NCBI GenBank assembly: GCA_003665825.1
Contig: QPFY01000003.1
Span: 496,001 to 560,000 of the forward strand
Length of the DNA: 64,000 nt
Source: Microbotryum silenes-acaulis
Taxonomy: Eukaryota; Basidiomycota; Microbotryomycetes; Microbotryales; Microbotryaceae
Reading direction: 5' to 3'
The position numbers and the translations under genes are program-made. Below the pieces are notes generated by a model, which ran no database searches, was not told the origin of the DNA, and worked only from the letters and a program-made list of their open reading frames with translations. Below are positions 12,569 through 25,075 of the stretch, piece by piece (the stretch's first letter is position 1; each line of letters opens with the position of its first letter).

Positions 12569-13486
12569 GGTGGCGGTGACAAGTGATGGAGTAGGACAAG
12601 ACAAGAAGCAGAAGGTGTGCAAAGTGGTGGCTAACCCGAACCGAGCCTTTCAAAGTGCCAAGTCCAAAACATGAAAGTCAACCTACCCCGCCTGGCCAAA
12701 AATAGATCGCCCGATGGAGAAGGTCTTGGAGAAGGTGGATCGCACGCCGCGAAGCGGATCGGCCACCGCCAATCGCCGCGATCCCGAATCACGAGGCCCC
12801 GACCTCCTCGGCGCGAGGCACGGTGCCGAAAACGGTGAGTAGAAGGTATTTTTGACATGAAATTACGTTCGCCTTATAGTCGAATGATGACTGGGCTGGA
12901 AGGGAACGAGCCAGACATCCGAGGCAGCCTGCTCAGGAGTCGCTCGGTCCCGAACCACCGATCATTTGAGCGCGCGGATACTTGCCCCCGGGAGTCAAGA
13001 ACTTGACTTATGTCCAAAACCTGGTTTCAAACCTGTTCTCGGCCGAAGGAGTGATGAATGTTTCATTCCCGGTAGGCTTAATCGTCCCCGTGACCCCCCC
13101 CCCCCCCCTCCTCCCCCACCTTAGAACAGGTAGAGCGCTCTAGTCGCGGTGAGACGAAACGAGAGGCCCCTGGTGAGATATCTCCCCGACACTGTTGGTC
13201 TCGGCCCGCGCGACTGGGGTCCCCCGTGGAGCGACGTTGATGCTCAGCATCGCTCACGGGTGACTCGGAACGAATGAGAGCAGGTCCATGCAGGACACAG
13301 GCTCAAGAGCCTGGGAGTTTACACGGGTGGCGTCTAGCAGCCGAGCATTCGGAAGTACGACGAACGAACTGAGCCATGTTCGTTTACCGGAAACGATGCT
13401 TGGTGCAGTGTCAATTAAAATGAAGACGACAAACGGACTACCAAAGTAAAGGGGTAAAGAACAAAAAGACACTCTCCTCTCCTCGC
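12569..13486. other. Intergenic with poly-C run
   Basis: This lies between the start of the oxidase and the end of the bHLH gene, both on the minus strand. No gene seen. A run of 15 C residues occupies about 13094-13108 and is followed by more C-rich sequence. Confidence 0.55.
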
Positions 13487-16400
13487 TCAAACCTCAGCCT
13501 CCACGTCCATCGTCATACTCTCGTGCTCGGAAGCACCCAACGAATTGCGCGTCGAGCGACGACCCATTCCTCCCGCCCGATCTTTCGCATCTTTGCCTAC
13601 AGCCGAGGTTTTATCCGTTGGAGCGGCGGCGTTGGACTTGCGACGCAGTAAGGAGCCTGTTCGTTTCGGCGCGGCGGAGGTTTTCCCTTTCGGCCTGAGC
13701 TCGTCCTCCTCCTCATCGTCATCGTCGAGGTTCTCGTCTGCACAGTGAAAAAGAAAAACGTTAGTCAGCACGTACATCAGGACCGTCAAGAGATGCAAGA
13801 CTCACAAAAGAAGACGTTCCCAGCCTTCTTCTCGTCCTTGTCCAACGCATCCAATTCGAACCCATCAATATAATCATCGTCCTCCTCAACGTCCTCCTCC
13901 CCAAGCCGTTCTCTCAACTCCGCAATCCGTCTTCGCAACGCATCGATTGCCCCATCACGTCGATCGATCCGATCGTGCAACATCCCCACATACTCGTTGC
14001 TGCGACGCAAGAGCGCGACTTTGCTGACGCCACGATTCGGGTTCTCCGGATCGACGCTCCCGCTGCGTTGTCCGCCGACATTGCCTTCACCGGGTCGTTT
14101 CTCTTCGTCCGGTGTGGCGTTCATTGCAATCGGCGGGAGGATGCGTCGAAGTGATTCGAAGCACTGCTTGAGCGAGTCGCGACGTTTCTGCTCCGCGGCC
14201 TTGTGCGACGTCCGGCGTAGTTCACCCCCGACGACAGGACCCGAAGTAGACGAGTTAAGGTCTCCCAATACGTCATCCTTCAACGCAGTCGAAGTATTGT
14301 CGACATCGGCATCGTCGTCCAACTCAGCTGCTTTTACAGCACCAGGCTCCTTCTCCTTCTCCTTGCCCTTGTACTTTCGCTTCTCCGTCGGCTTCTCCTT
14401 CTCCTTCTCCCCTTCCTTCACTTTCGCCACGTCGGTAGGCGAAGGTGTCAAAGTGTTCTTCGCCTTAAGCGGAGCAGGAGCGATCCTACTAGCCTTGATG
14501 GGTCGAGCGGCGATCTTGCGCGTCAAAGCGAGTGCAGATTTTGTCGACCTGCCCTTTGACGACGATGACGTCGCCGGTCCCGAACCACTGCTCCCCGTGC
14601 TATTCGTCGATGGCGAGGTGCTGTCTCGAGCTGCATTGGCGAGACTGCCCGCTCCTTGGTCCGGCGGGGTGAGCAAAGCGTTGCTGTCTTGTGGCTGCTG
14701 AGTGCCATCCGAGGTCGACGCGATCGAGTTGTGCGACAGAGATGAAACCCCAGCGATATTATTCGGCAAGTTCATGAAAGTCGCGGGGGTCGCTGCTTGG
14801 TGTAACCAATCTGGGGTGACCATCGTCGCATCCTGGTGCTGCACTGGGGTAGCATTCTGGACCATGCTGGACCTTCTCGATGAGACGGCCGAAGACGGCA
14901 ATGGTGGCGGACCCATCAGCTGCGAGCCGTTCTTGGCGAAAGCGGGGGAAGCTCCGACCGAAGTCTCGGCGACCGCGCTGGACGAGCTCAGATCGACGGG
15001 ACTGGGGGTATCGGCCGAGATGGCGTTCATCATCCCATCATCCAGCGGTGAACTGCGCTGCGAGCCCGAAATCGCTCCTCCCGCCGCGCCCCTGCCTCCA
15101 TTGGCAGCAGGAGCCGCGACACCGTTTCTACCCGTCGCCGAGGGTCCAAGGAAAGGGCTTGTCGTCGCACTGCGCGCACCATTGCTGATGCTAGCGGATC
15201 GTCCACCTGCGCCGCCAGCGGCCTTCTTGCCCGTACCCCGACGGACCAATTGGCCGTCCGGCGTAGGTTTGAGCAGCGGGCTCGGTCGAGCCTTTTTGGA
15301 TCCAGCACCTCGTCGACCCGCTCCAGCGGCCGTGCTCAAGCCGGCATCGCTCGAGTCCAAGCGCGGCGAGGCGGTAGCCGCGGCGTTGGCGGGAGACCCT
15401 GTCGCAGACGTCGCGTTGCCGGGCATTGTAGCGCCGAGGTAGGGCGAGTAAGCGGCTTGCATTGCGGCGAGATTGCTGTGGTCGAAGCCAAGGGCGCGCG
15501 TCTGATCGACTAGGCCTTGGAGCGAAGCACGGTTTTGCAGTTGTTGGGCTTGCCAGATCGCCGCAGCGGCGGGATCGTCGTTGAATTGCTGCGGCATGAT
15601 CGCAGGCGAGCCAAGAGGTGAGAAGAACTCGGCCGGTGAGACGAGAGCGTTCTTCGAAGGAGGGAAGGAACCCGACGGTGGCAACGAAGAGGCGGTGGTG
15701 AAGACCGATTGAGGTGTCATTGCGGGAGACATGAGCGGTGAGAACATGAACTGCATCGTAAACCCCCAAGCCAATGTCAGTCTATCGTGCAACCAAGAGA
15801 CCGGACCTCTGATACTGCACTCACATCATTCGAGACCGTCCAGTCGTCTCCTTTGGGATGAGTAGCGTAGCTCCCACCGGTCGTGCTAGATCCACCTCTC
15901 GGGTTCATATCGCCATTGATCGATCCCCCACCCACGCCTCCATTGCCCCCGACCCTCGTCAACATATCGATCGCGGCCTGCACTTCACTCGTCGGCGCGT
16001 TGCGAGACAACTCGCTTTGCTCCATCTCGTAGCCTGGCATTCCGAAAGCGTTCCGCATCTGCATCGGCTGCTGCTGCTGCTGCTGCAAGGACTGGTTGGC
16101 TGCTACGAGCGAGGCGCTGTGGACTTGCAGTTGGGCCGAGACGTGCTGGTGCTGCTGCTGCATCGCCGACGCGTCAAACATCTGCTGCGAAGGCTCCTGC
16201 TGTACTGACGTGTACGGGGAATCCAAAGGCGAGGGCATGTTCGAGGGCGGAAGCGAAGTCGCGATCTGATGGAGGTAGCTGTTGGACGAATTCGAAGCCA
16301 TCGCGACCGAATTGCCTGTCGAGGTCGAGGATGAGCCCGAGCGGTGATGCGAGTGGTACGCATGGGGTGTCGAAACGTTCGACTCGACGCCAGCGCCGTA

Positions 16401-17327
16401 GTAGGCCATGGGGGACGCCTGGGCGGACAACGAGGTGCTTCTCGAAGGACCCGTCATCAATGGCGAGTTGGTGTAGGTCGGCGCGCTGCTTCGATTCCTC
16501 TGGCTCGAGGACTGGTTCTCGTGCGCAGCGGGGTGACTGGAAGCCATGCGAGACGGGCTTCGATGTCGAGGTGAGGCGGCTACGCCAGCTGAAGCTACTG
16601 GGGAAGCGGCGCCAGGGCTATGTGTTGCTGAGGTCGGATTGTTGGGTTGGTGCTGTTGCTTCAATGCCAGCAGGGCGTTCAACAGCTGTAAGCGCGCCGC
16701 GGGATCCATCGTCGCAATAACGTTCGTGATCTGACTAGGTGCGTTCGCAGCGTCCGTCGCCGAATTCGACATCGTGTTTCCGCCCGAATGACTGGGGTTG
16801 GGCGAGGAAGGTTGCGCCGACGGCGTCGACGTCGACGGTACGAGCGAGAACCCGATATGCTGCAGGACAAGCTCTTGCGCACTTCGTTCCCGATGGTGCT
16901 GACGGGGCTGTTGGAGCTGGTATCCACCGCCTCCACCTCCTCCACGCGAGGGGCTAGCCTCGACAAGTGCTTCATGGTGATCACCATAGGAAGGCGGCAC
17001 GCCAGGTGAGTTGCCGAGCATCGCATTCGGGTCGGTGGGGGAAAGCGCGTTCGCAGGGAGGGTGAATTCTGCGAGCAAGTCGGCGAACTCGGCACCAGGG
17101 CTAGTCATGTTGAGGTTCGAAGAGTTCATAGATCCTTGTTGATGAGCGGCCGACGATGGCTGCTGGGCGAGCGCGTTGATCGGGAAGTTACCGTGGTGCT
17201 GGTGCTGGTGTGGGTGCTGCTGCGACGCGTACGCGAACAGCTCCGGGTGAGGGGATGCGATGTTGCCCAAGTTGGTCGAGTCGAGGTACGCTGGTGAGGC
17301 TACGGTCGACGAGGCATGGAACGACAT
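13487..17327 (-). CDS. Large bHLH transcription factor
   Basis: There are three exons: 17327-15825, 15750-13806 and 13737-13487. They join in phase to 1,232 residues. The first ~1,000 residues are low-complexity, with His/Gln runs (HPHQHQHH, QQQQQQ), Ser/Pro-rich and Ala/Gly-rich blocks. The DNA-binding region starts near residue 1,010: a basic segment and helix 1 (RRTSHKAAEQKRRDSLKQ, with the H-x3-E-x2-RR E-box contact pattern), a loop of about 40 residues, then helix 2 (VSKVALLRRSNEYVGMLHDR) running into a coiled segment (AIDALRRRIAELRERLG). The tail is acidic then basic, with a possible nuclear localisation signal (GSLLRRKS). It probably binds E-box DNA as a dimer. Its targets are unknown, and the unusually long loop sets it apart from compact bHLH factors. 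It is divergent from PEX8. Confidence 0.85.
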
Positions 17328-18708
17328 GCGTTCGATCGCGGGTACGAAGACGGGGACGAGACGAGCGGGAGTAGGGCGCGGGTGCCCGCGGGGTATAGCG
17401 GTTGGCTGAGCACGCGCTTGTAAGGAGGAGCAGTCTCGAGTAGGCCGAGAGATGGCAAGAAGGGTGAGGACGAGATCGTCACGTGTCGAGGCTGATGGTC
17501 ACGCTCCAAAGACCCGCCGCGGGCAGATGCTGGTGGTGCTGGTGGTGTTCTAGAATGCGCCGGTCACGCCGTGCGAGCTTATACCGGTGCGACGATCTCT
17601 TGCAAAGCGGCAAGCGGGACGGATCTGTACGGACGACGGAGCGCTGCGGCTGCAAGGCGATCCAACGTTTCGGATGATGGTGATGATCTAGATGCGGAAT
17701 TCCAGATGGGAGGAGGCGTTGGATGCACAGGCCGTGTGTCAGGTGACAATGGGCAGATAAAGGAGGTCCAGATCGTCAGCATTTCCCCGGGTCAACGGTA
17801 GGCCCAGCCCAGTTGCGACGCGAGTGGGTACCGCACAGTCGAGTCGGGTCGAGACGGGGCGCCAAGCATGCTGCCACTGGCCGGTGCGGCGCTCATCAGA
17901 GCCCCACACCAAAGAGTGCGAAGACGTACCTAGCTGTAAAGGTCCTCAGATGCTATGGTACGCTCGTCAAGACGTGGGGGTATGTTGTGTTCGCGACCAC
18001 GACGAGATGTAGCACAAAGAGCGAGAGAGCGAGCGCACCCGCCACAGGAGAGGGTGCCCTTCCTAATCTCCGTCCATCCCTCTTAGGCCGCAAGCTAATG
18101 GGGTAGTGGCCCTAGCGACGACGCGCGCTAATGGCACGACGAGCCGCCGACTCCTCGGACGGAAATTGCCCGCTTGCAAGGCAGCGACCACTCCTTTGCC
18201 ATGTAAACCTCTTTAGTGGGTAACGATGTACAGGCCGTAGACCTCCTGGAGCTCTAGTCGATATTCGTACTGGCGTGGAAGCTGAAACAGGCGTCACGGT
18301 CAACTTTTGGCGCCGATCGATTATGAGCTTGCCCGGAAGATGATCAGCTTAATATGATCGCCCACGATCTGTCACGTCGAACAGCTTCCACAGGCTGAAG
18401 AGCAGGTTACTTGCCAGCAATTTGGCTACCTACAATATCTCGCCTATCATAGCCCGACCGAGTTCGGGTAAGAAAGTAGGCGAAAAGCTAATTTCACTCG
18501 CAACTTTCACCGGGCGGTCGGCGGTCCGGCGGCATTGCCGGCCCTTGCAGGCCAGTGCAGGCCTAAGTTACTGCCGGGCCGGGAACAAGCGAACCGACGG
18601 GCAGTCGTCTTGACTTCCGTCATCGCGGTCGGTGATTCTTCCTTCGCCAGGTCGGTCGCAAGCGTGTACACACATCGAGTCTCATCTTACCTTTCGACAT
18701 CCACGACC
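17328..18708. other. Divergent promoter region, bHLH gene / PEX8
   Basis: About 1.4 kb between two divergent start codons, with no supported gene. It should hold both promoters and 5' leaders. A plus-strand frame opens upstream of the chosen PEX8 ATG, but it has no domain features. Confidence 0.5.
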
Positions 18709-21238
18709 ATGTCGATGGGCACCTCGGCCAGTGGAGGCTTGCCCGACGTGTCGCTACTGATTCAAGACCTCCTCTCACCCCCGTGGACGGTCCTCTCCTC
18801 CTCCACACCTCAACTCATCACCCTGCACCTCTCAACCCTATCCCTCCTTGACCCAGCCACCAGCGCCCTAATTCCCACCCTAATCTCATGTATCGCAAGT
18901 TCACCTTCGTTGTGGAGAGGTCAAGCGACGGCCTCGAGTTCGGCTTCGAGTTGGGCGACTTGGAGGACGTTGAATTGGACGCGCGCGAATGAGGTGTACA
19001 CCAGTTTGGTACAGGGTTGTTTGTATCGCGCTTCGGAGATCGCCAAGGAACATGGGACGGGGTGGAAGGCGAGACGAACCTATGCGCAATTCGTCGAGCT
19101 GTACCTTCAGGGTATTCAGGACGATCAAGTCGGAGAGCTCGCTCAGGACAAATCTACAACGAGGACGATGCGAGTCCACCCCGTCGTCAGGCTGTTGATC
19201 ACCTCGGCTCTGTTGGCAGCGTTGCAATCGATCAAGCAACGTCAGGACAAACTCTACGTCGGAGGCAGTGCGTTGATGGGTCGAGCGCACGACCAAGTCC
19301 TCGCCGCTTGGGACGAGTACTTCCGAGAGGAGGAGCAGGACGCCAGGTTGGGTGCGACGGCCATGGAATGGAACGGTAACACAAAGACAGGTGAGCGTAA
19401 AACGAAGGTTAATCGAAGGAGAAGTTGGAAAATTGACGGCTGTATCATACCGCAAACCAAGTCTCAAACGATTTGCCGAGCTGGTTCGCCGCTCAGACTT
19501 TCCCCATGTTTCCCGTCGACCTCTTGGCCGCCGGGCCCGTATCTGTCAGTAGCCACGGGCGAACCATTACAAATTTTGAGGTAGAGCTTTTGACTTACCT
19601 CTCGCTTCGCCTACAGTCCCTTCTGAACCTCCTCACCAAATCTTGGTCGAATTGTTTCGCGGGTGGGACCCTCTTCAACTCGCTCTCCTGCGACCTCATC
19701 CAGACCCCCGAAGGACTATCCTGGACCATACCGTCCCCATCCCACGACCAGCTCTCCACCTTGACCCAAGCGCCCTTGTTCCAAGCCCTCGGTCCTTTAT
19801 CCCGAGCCATTAGTCGCCTCATCCAAGCTGCAGCTTTAGTAGCTCGCGCCACACATTCCTCCACTCCCTCCAGTTCACCCCCCCTCGTTTCCGTCATCTC
19901 CCTAGGATCGACCCTCGAACGCGTTGTTGACCGAGTACAAAAAGGCTGGGCCTCAACACCCTGGTCCGATCTCGAAGACGACACGCAGTTATCCCCTTCC
20001 ACACGCGAACGAAAAGAACCTTGGACGTTACTCAAATCGCTCTTATTCGCATTGACCTTGATCGATGCGTCGCTTCTGATCATCGTCGAACCTAGACCGG
20101 AGGTATTGGCGACGAGGTTACAACTTGACCTGGCTGCTCAGGCCGTGAGGGTGTTGCATCGGTCTTATTTCATTACGATTCGATTTGGCTCCGATGGGTT
20201 CAGCGCTTGGAGGGGCGTTTGGGCTGGGTTGATGGAAGTCGTTGGTGGGGATACGAGACACCAAGTTGAGGATCTCATGACTCGGATGGAACCGGTTCGA
20301 TTAAGACACACACACGAACGCTTGGTCCAAAGAAGCGAAACAACGTTTTACCTCAACGCCGCAGAGGTTCTCATGAAACGTATCGGGGATCAGTACCTGG
20401 AGGAGAAGGTGTTGCCGTGTTGTTATCCTTATTTGGAAGACGCCAAGTATAGGGATACGTTCGAATCGGCACATTCGGTCTTGCTTGCGGTGTTTGCGGC
20501 GCACAAGAAAGTGTCGAGTGACTTGGCAGTATGGTATACCCAGGTCTTGCTCCAGGTGAGTGGTGAAAAGCGAAAAAAGTTCACCCCTCCTCCAGGTTTC
20601 AAAGAGGAACTGACCACATAGTCGTCCTTCACTAGGCCTACCCGAAACTGATGTCGGCCGCCCAACTCCGATTGGCCTTTACGACGATCGTTCGTTGCGC
20701 CTCCACCACGTCCGACGCATTAGCATGGTACTGCATCGAAGAACTCCTTTCCACCATACGCAACATATCCACATCCACAACCTCCACACCTTCCCTCTCC
20801 ACCCCCGACAGCTCCCCCCCATCAACCCTAGACCATTCCCCTACGACCTCTTCCAACGTAGCAGGGAGGCATTATGAAGATGACCTCAATTCGACTCGAC
20901 TCGACTCAACCTCTTCACTCTCTCCCGTCGAAGTCAAGGCTTTGTCATTACCGAGAGGACATTTATTGTTGACTTTGATCGATCAAACGACGAGTGTTAA
21001 TTTGGTCTTGTTAAGGATGGTGTTGGATCAGATTTGGGTTTTGGTGAAGGAGGAACCTAGAGAGGCGGATGAGGGGATTGTAGCGAACGGGAACGGGAAC
21101 GGGAAGGAAGGCGAAGTAGTAACGGGTCGACAAGCTTTGATCAAGGTTCTGTTCGCTACGTTGGGAGAAGGGTTGGATGCGACGAAGAGGGAGGAAGGGG
21201 TGAGGTATTGGTTGGAGAGGAGGGAAGAACTTCAGTAA
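18709..21238 (+). CDS. PEX8: Probable peroxin PEX8
   Basis: Start ATG at 18709 (MSMGTSASGGLPDVSLLIQD). Exons run to about 19390, from about 19461 to 19542, from about 19617 to 20555, and from about 20636 to 21238. The most diagnostic stretch is FESAHSVLLAVFAAHKK, then WYTQVLLQ/AYPKLMSAAQLRLAF, which recalls the conserved C-terminal half of fungal Pex8, a protein of the inner face of the peroxisomal membrane that links docking and RING complexes during matrix-protein import. The rest is helical, with Ser/Thr-rich linkers (STSTTSTPSLST). No C-terminal SKL-type signal is visible (it ends REELQ), unlike some yeast Pex8 proteins. The identification rests on recalled family features, so a different alpha-helical repeat protein is possible. 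Confidence 0.68.
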
Positions 21239-21476
21239 TTGGACATTCGAGCGTGTTGTAAATCAATGAGCGTGCCAGCTTAAACCACTCAGTTTCCTTC
21301 TCTCAAAAACAGCAGTCTTTATAACTTTCACATTCGCAGCGAGCCAAAAGCGTGCAGAGAAAGATACATGAAAAGAACTACTCTACCCGCGAGCGTACGG
21401 AAGAGCGCGTGTGTAGAGGTAGTACCGCGGAAACTGTCAACGACGAGAGGAAAGCGCTCTTCGAGGATGGAGGTGA

Positions 21477-24305
21477 TTAATACCGAATGTAGCATACTGC
21501 GAGGAGGGGAAATCCGGACAAGAGACCTATCCAAAAGAAGAGCTGGTGGGCGGACCAGGGGAGTCGGGTTCAGCTTCGCGGAAGAAACACCTTCGACCCA
21601 GGCGTATCGAGACTCACATTACCGAGCGCGGGGTATCGTCGTAGGATAGGGAGACGACCGACCACGATCAAGGGGAGCTGACACATCTACCAAAAAAAAG
21701 GAAACGAAAAAAATGGTGTCAGCAACCAACCCGAAGTGAACATCTTTGAAAGTCTCGAGAGCGCGATCGATGTGCTACTTACTTGCATGAGGAAGAGATA
21801 CAGCCTAAGTTTCTTCATCACCACCGCCATCACCAACTCATGCACGCACTGAAAAGGCAACCACGACCAACTCAGCACCACACTTCAACCGCGCAGCTCT
21901 ACGGGCCCTCAACTCACAGCACTAAGTAAAAATGTGACGAATGCCGCCTGAAACTTGGAAACATGATAGGTCGAGATGGTCGAAGCGTACACATGCCTTA
22001 AAAGGAACGTATGTACAGGAATGTTCCATTTACGAGAGAACTCGTCGAAGGATTGCGAGTTCCACCAGTCGGAGTAGAAGCCCCGGTCGGCGAAGTAGGT
22101 TAGTTCGGCGAATCCATTGAGGATGCATTCGAAGATCTGCGCAGCCATGATTGGGCGTTCAGTACTGAAGTGAGGTATTGAAAGAGTGGGCACTTGACTC
22201 ACGATGAAAAAGATCAAAAGATAATTGACCATAAAAGGAATGGCCAAATCAAGCAAACTGATATAGAAAGGATCCGTATGCTTGGGATAGGCAGGAATGA
22301 TGACGTGCTCGACGGTCAAGAGCAAAATCATGAACGTCCCGAACGTCGCTCCGACTTTCTCCACCACGTAAAGCGGTCGAATCGTATTCGTCCTCGGATA
22401 CTCGAGATGGTACACGAGAGTGGGAACGAGAAGATAATCGCAGAAATTGAAAAGGGTCGTGTTCTCGGGCCATCGAACCTTCTTGACACCGGTCGAAACG
22501 AGCAACTCGTCAAGATCCATGACGTCAATCACGAGTTCCCTCAACTGATCATGCGGATGCCATGTCAAAGCTTCGAGTCCTACGAGAGGTACTGGTTTGC
22601 CCTTGTTGGACATGGAGTTGGACGGCGTGACGCCGACGATCGAAGTGGACGATTTCCTCCTTGCTACGCGTTGCCTCATCCCAGTCGGTGCATAATCCGA
22701 AGCTTGAACGTCCAGACTCCCCGGACTCGCAGGAGGATCGACGACCTCATTTGAAGGTGCATCATCGACCAATGCGCCCTCTTTGATCTCTTTCGTCCAT
22801 ACCCGTTTGGCCTCTTGCTGACAGGCCTCCTCCCCTCCTTGTTCCTTAACGACTCGATTCAATTCGGCTCGCTTGATGTCCAATTCCCTCCGTTTCTCGG
22901 ACAAGTCGCCGTTATAGGCGCAGTACGAATGTATCTTCATCAACATGGTCAAGGTGTGGAGGACGAGGAACCCCGATTGGACCCAGGGCCATTCCTTGTG
23001 AAAGGTCCACCGCACGGCGGCGCCGAGGAAGATGACTTGGTAGATGTGTTGTACGATCAAGCCTACGCCTCGATACCTCATCCACCCATTTTTGAGCGCC
23101 TACCAATGGAAAATTCAAATATGTCTCCAGTTCAGCACCATGTCCCACCTTTTCTCTCGTCGATCTGTCCCCCAGCACTGACCTTAGCAAACGGCACACA
23201 CGCAAACGTACTCGCCAACATGGCCGCATCACTCGCCGCAAGCGTCAGTCCATCCTGGGAAATGAACTTGGCGAACGTCCACCTGAACAAGGCGCCGTGC
23301 TCAGAATAATGCTTGATGCCGACCCTGAGCGCCCCAACAAAGATGCTACAGTGCAAAGACCACAGTGGACAGAGGGGGGTCAGTCGATCGGATCCGACTA
23401 GTACCTCCCCTTTCTTTTCGAACCGATTCGACGGCGACGCACATGATCCAAAATAACGTAAAGAAGCCTCTGAACGAATTGACCGCCGATTCGGAATTGT
23501 TGCGATCGAAAGCCGAGGTACGGGGTTGGAAACTGACCGGTCTCGACGAGCCCGATTTCTTGGTCTTTGGATGCGACGATCTTGAACTCCTCGGTCCGGT
23601 GGGTTTGAGGGTGAGGGAGCCGTCCGAGGGGGATATGGAGGAGATCAGTTTGGTGGTGTTGGAGTGGGTGTAACTGATGATGGGTGTGGGGTGCGATGGT
23701 GTTAGTGGTTGGTTTGCTTTCCGGGTTGATTGCCAAAATCGAGGTACGTACGAAGCGGTGGAAAGCTGACTGGGCAATGAACCAACGCCATCATCGACCT
23801 CTGCAGGGTGTACGATCGTAGTGACGGTCGTGCGGGTCGTGGGAAGAGGCCTATACACCACACACAAGACCACGAGTCAGTTTCTCATGGGACATCGCCC
23901 CTTGAAAACAGATGAGTTCGGCCTTGGCCGCTCTCGCCCGGCCCCCACTCGCCCTCGCCCTCGCCCTCGCAAGCGGCATGGCCATCCTCCATACCGCTCC
24001 AAGACACCGTATACATCTCCCCAACCCACATCCTCCAACCAACCGCACCCAAAGACTCAGCCCACTCACCCAACATCCTCCTCATCCCCCTCCCCCTCCC
24101 CAGCCACAACCTCCCCCCCTTCATGCCCTTTTCCCTGCGGGTTCGTGACATCATCCCCCTCCGAGGACAACGACGACGACGAGGAGACCCCCATCTCGTG
24201 TACTCCATTGCTGTTGCCGTTCGTAGGAGGTGAAAAAACTGCGTCGATGACTAGATTCGCTGGACCGGGTGGGGTCCATGTAGTACTTGGACTGCCACTT
24301 GTCAT
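21477..24305 (-). CDS. ARE2: Sterol O-acyltransferase (ARE1/ARE2 type, MBOAT)
   Basis: This ER membrane enzyme esterifies sterols with acyl-CoA for storage in lipid droplets. I place the start at 24305 (MTSGSPSTTW...), because an acidic Gly/Glu-rich first exon ends DEEDVG at GTGAGT and joins in phase to PLPTTRTTVT and then YTHSNTTK. Landmarks are SFQPRTSAFDR, SFRGFFTLFWIM, YRGVGLIVQHIYQ, the MBOAT signature FYSDWWNSQSFDEFSRKWN with IPVHTFLLRHVY, the predicted catalytic His in CVHELVMAVV, and the C-terminus FFWIGLLSGFPLLAVCYIRY. Several membrane spans are evident. A linker of about 150 residues in the middle is polar and variable. One intron is 66 nt long and free of stops (see findings). It lies tandem with CCR4. 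Confidence 0.9.
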
Positions 24306-24829
24306 CGTGGCTCGCTAGATTGGGAAGAGGGGGCCGAGAGAGAGAGAGAGAGAGAGAGAATCACAAGCGCGCCTTGCCCGAACTCATCACACCAAAGAGG
24401 TCCGAGCTGGTCCGAGCGCGCGCGCGACTCGACCAACTCGACCCTTGATTGTCTGCGCATCATGCTAGCGGTGTTCATGCAGTTCTTTACCCAAGTGAAA
24501 ATGGTGAGGAGGTAGCATCCGGATTGATAGTTTCATATATCGCAAAAGGAAAAGACTCGAAAGGAGGAAAACAAAGAAGCAAGAAGAAGGAAGAAAGAAG
24601 AAAGGTCGTTCATGATCGTACGTGTACAAAATGAGAAAAGAAGAAGAGAAACAGCCCCGCCTTCTTCATCATCATCGTAGTAATCACCCTGCCGAACAAA
24701 CAAAACACAAGGGGGAGGGGGAGGGGGAGGGAAAGAGAACCACGCAGACAAGAAACACGTAGGAAGAGAAGAACAAACCATGCCACACACGCATAATTGT
24801 GCGCACACACACACAAATACTTGGCATCA

Positions 24830-24866
<37 letters not shown>

Positions 24867-25075
24867 TCGCGAGAACAAGTTTCGTACACACCCATCTTCT
24901 TCGCTCTTTCGTTTGTAGTACAAGTAAAACATACTGGGGGTTCATCACCGAGGACATACAGAGGAAAGGGGTTCCGCGAAGAGGAAGATGATGAGGGGTG
25001 ATAATAGGTGGTGGGTGCTGAGGTGATGAGGTGGTGCGCGCTTCCCCAGTTGTAGTGATCGATTGCCCCAACCCG
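24306..25075. other. Intergenic with dinucleotide microsatellites
   Basis: This lies between two minus-strand genes and carries the 3' flank of CCR4 and the promoter of the sterol acyltransferase gene. It holds a GA tract (about 24336-24359), a purine-rich stretch with repeated GGGGGA near 24710-24735, and a CA tract (24831-24864). No gene seen. Confidence 0.6.
24831..24864. repeat. (CA)17 microsatellite
   Basis: Seventeen perfect CA units, with shorter interrupted CA runs just upstream (near 24804-24815). It lies downstream of CCR4. Such tracts are prone to length change and could serve as a strain marker. Confidence 0.95.

Noticed and set aside
14702..15442. 246-codon plus-strand frame
   Set aside because: It is antisense to the low-complexity half of the bHLH gene, whose three exons join in phase to a complete protein.
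23821..24318. Plus-strand frame of 165 codons rich in Pro/Ser/Thr
   Set aside because: It is antisense to the acidic first exon and the PLPTTRTT exon of the sterol acyltransferase gene, which join in phase, and it has no domain features.
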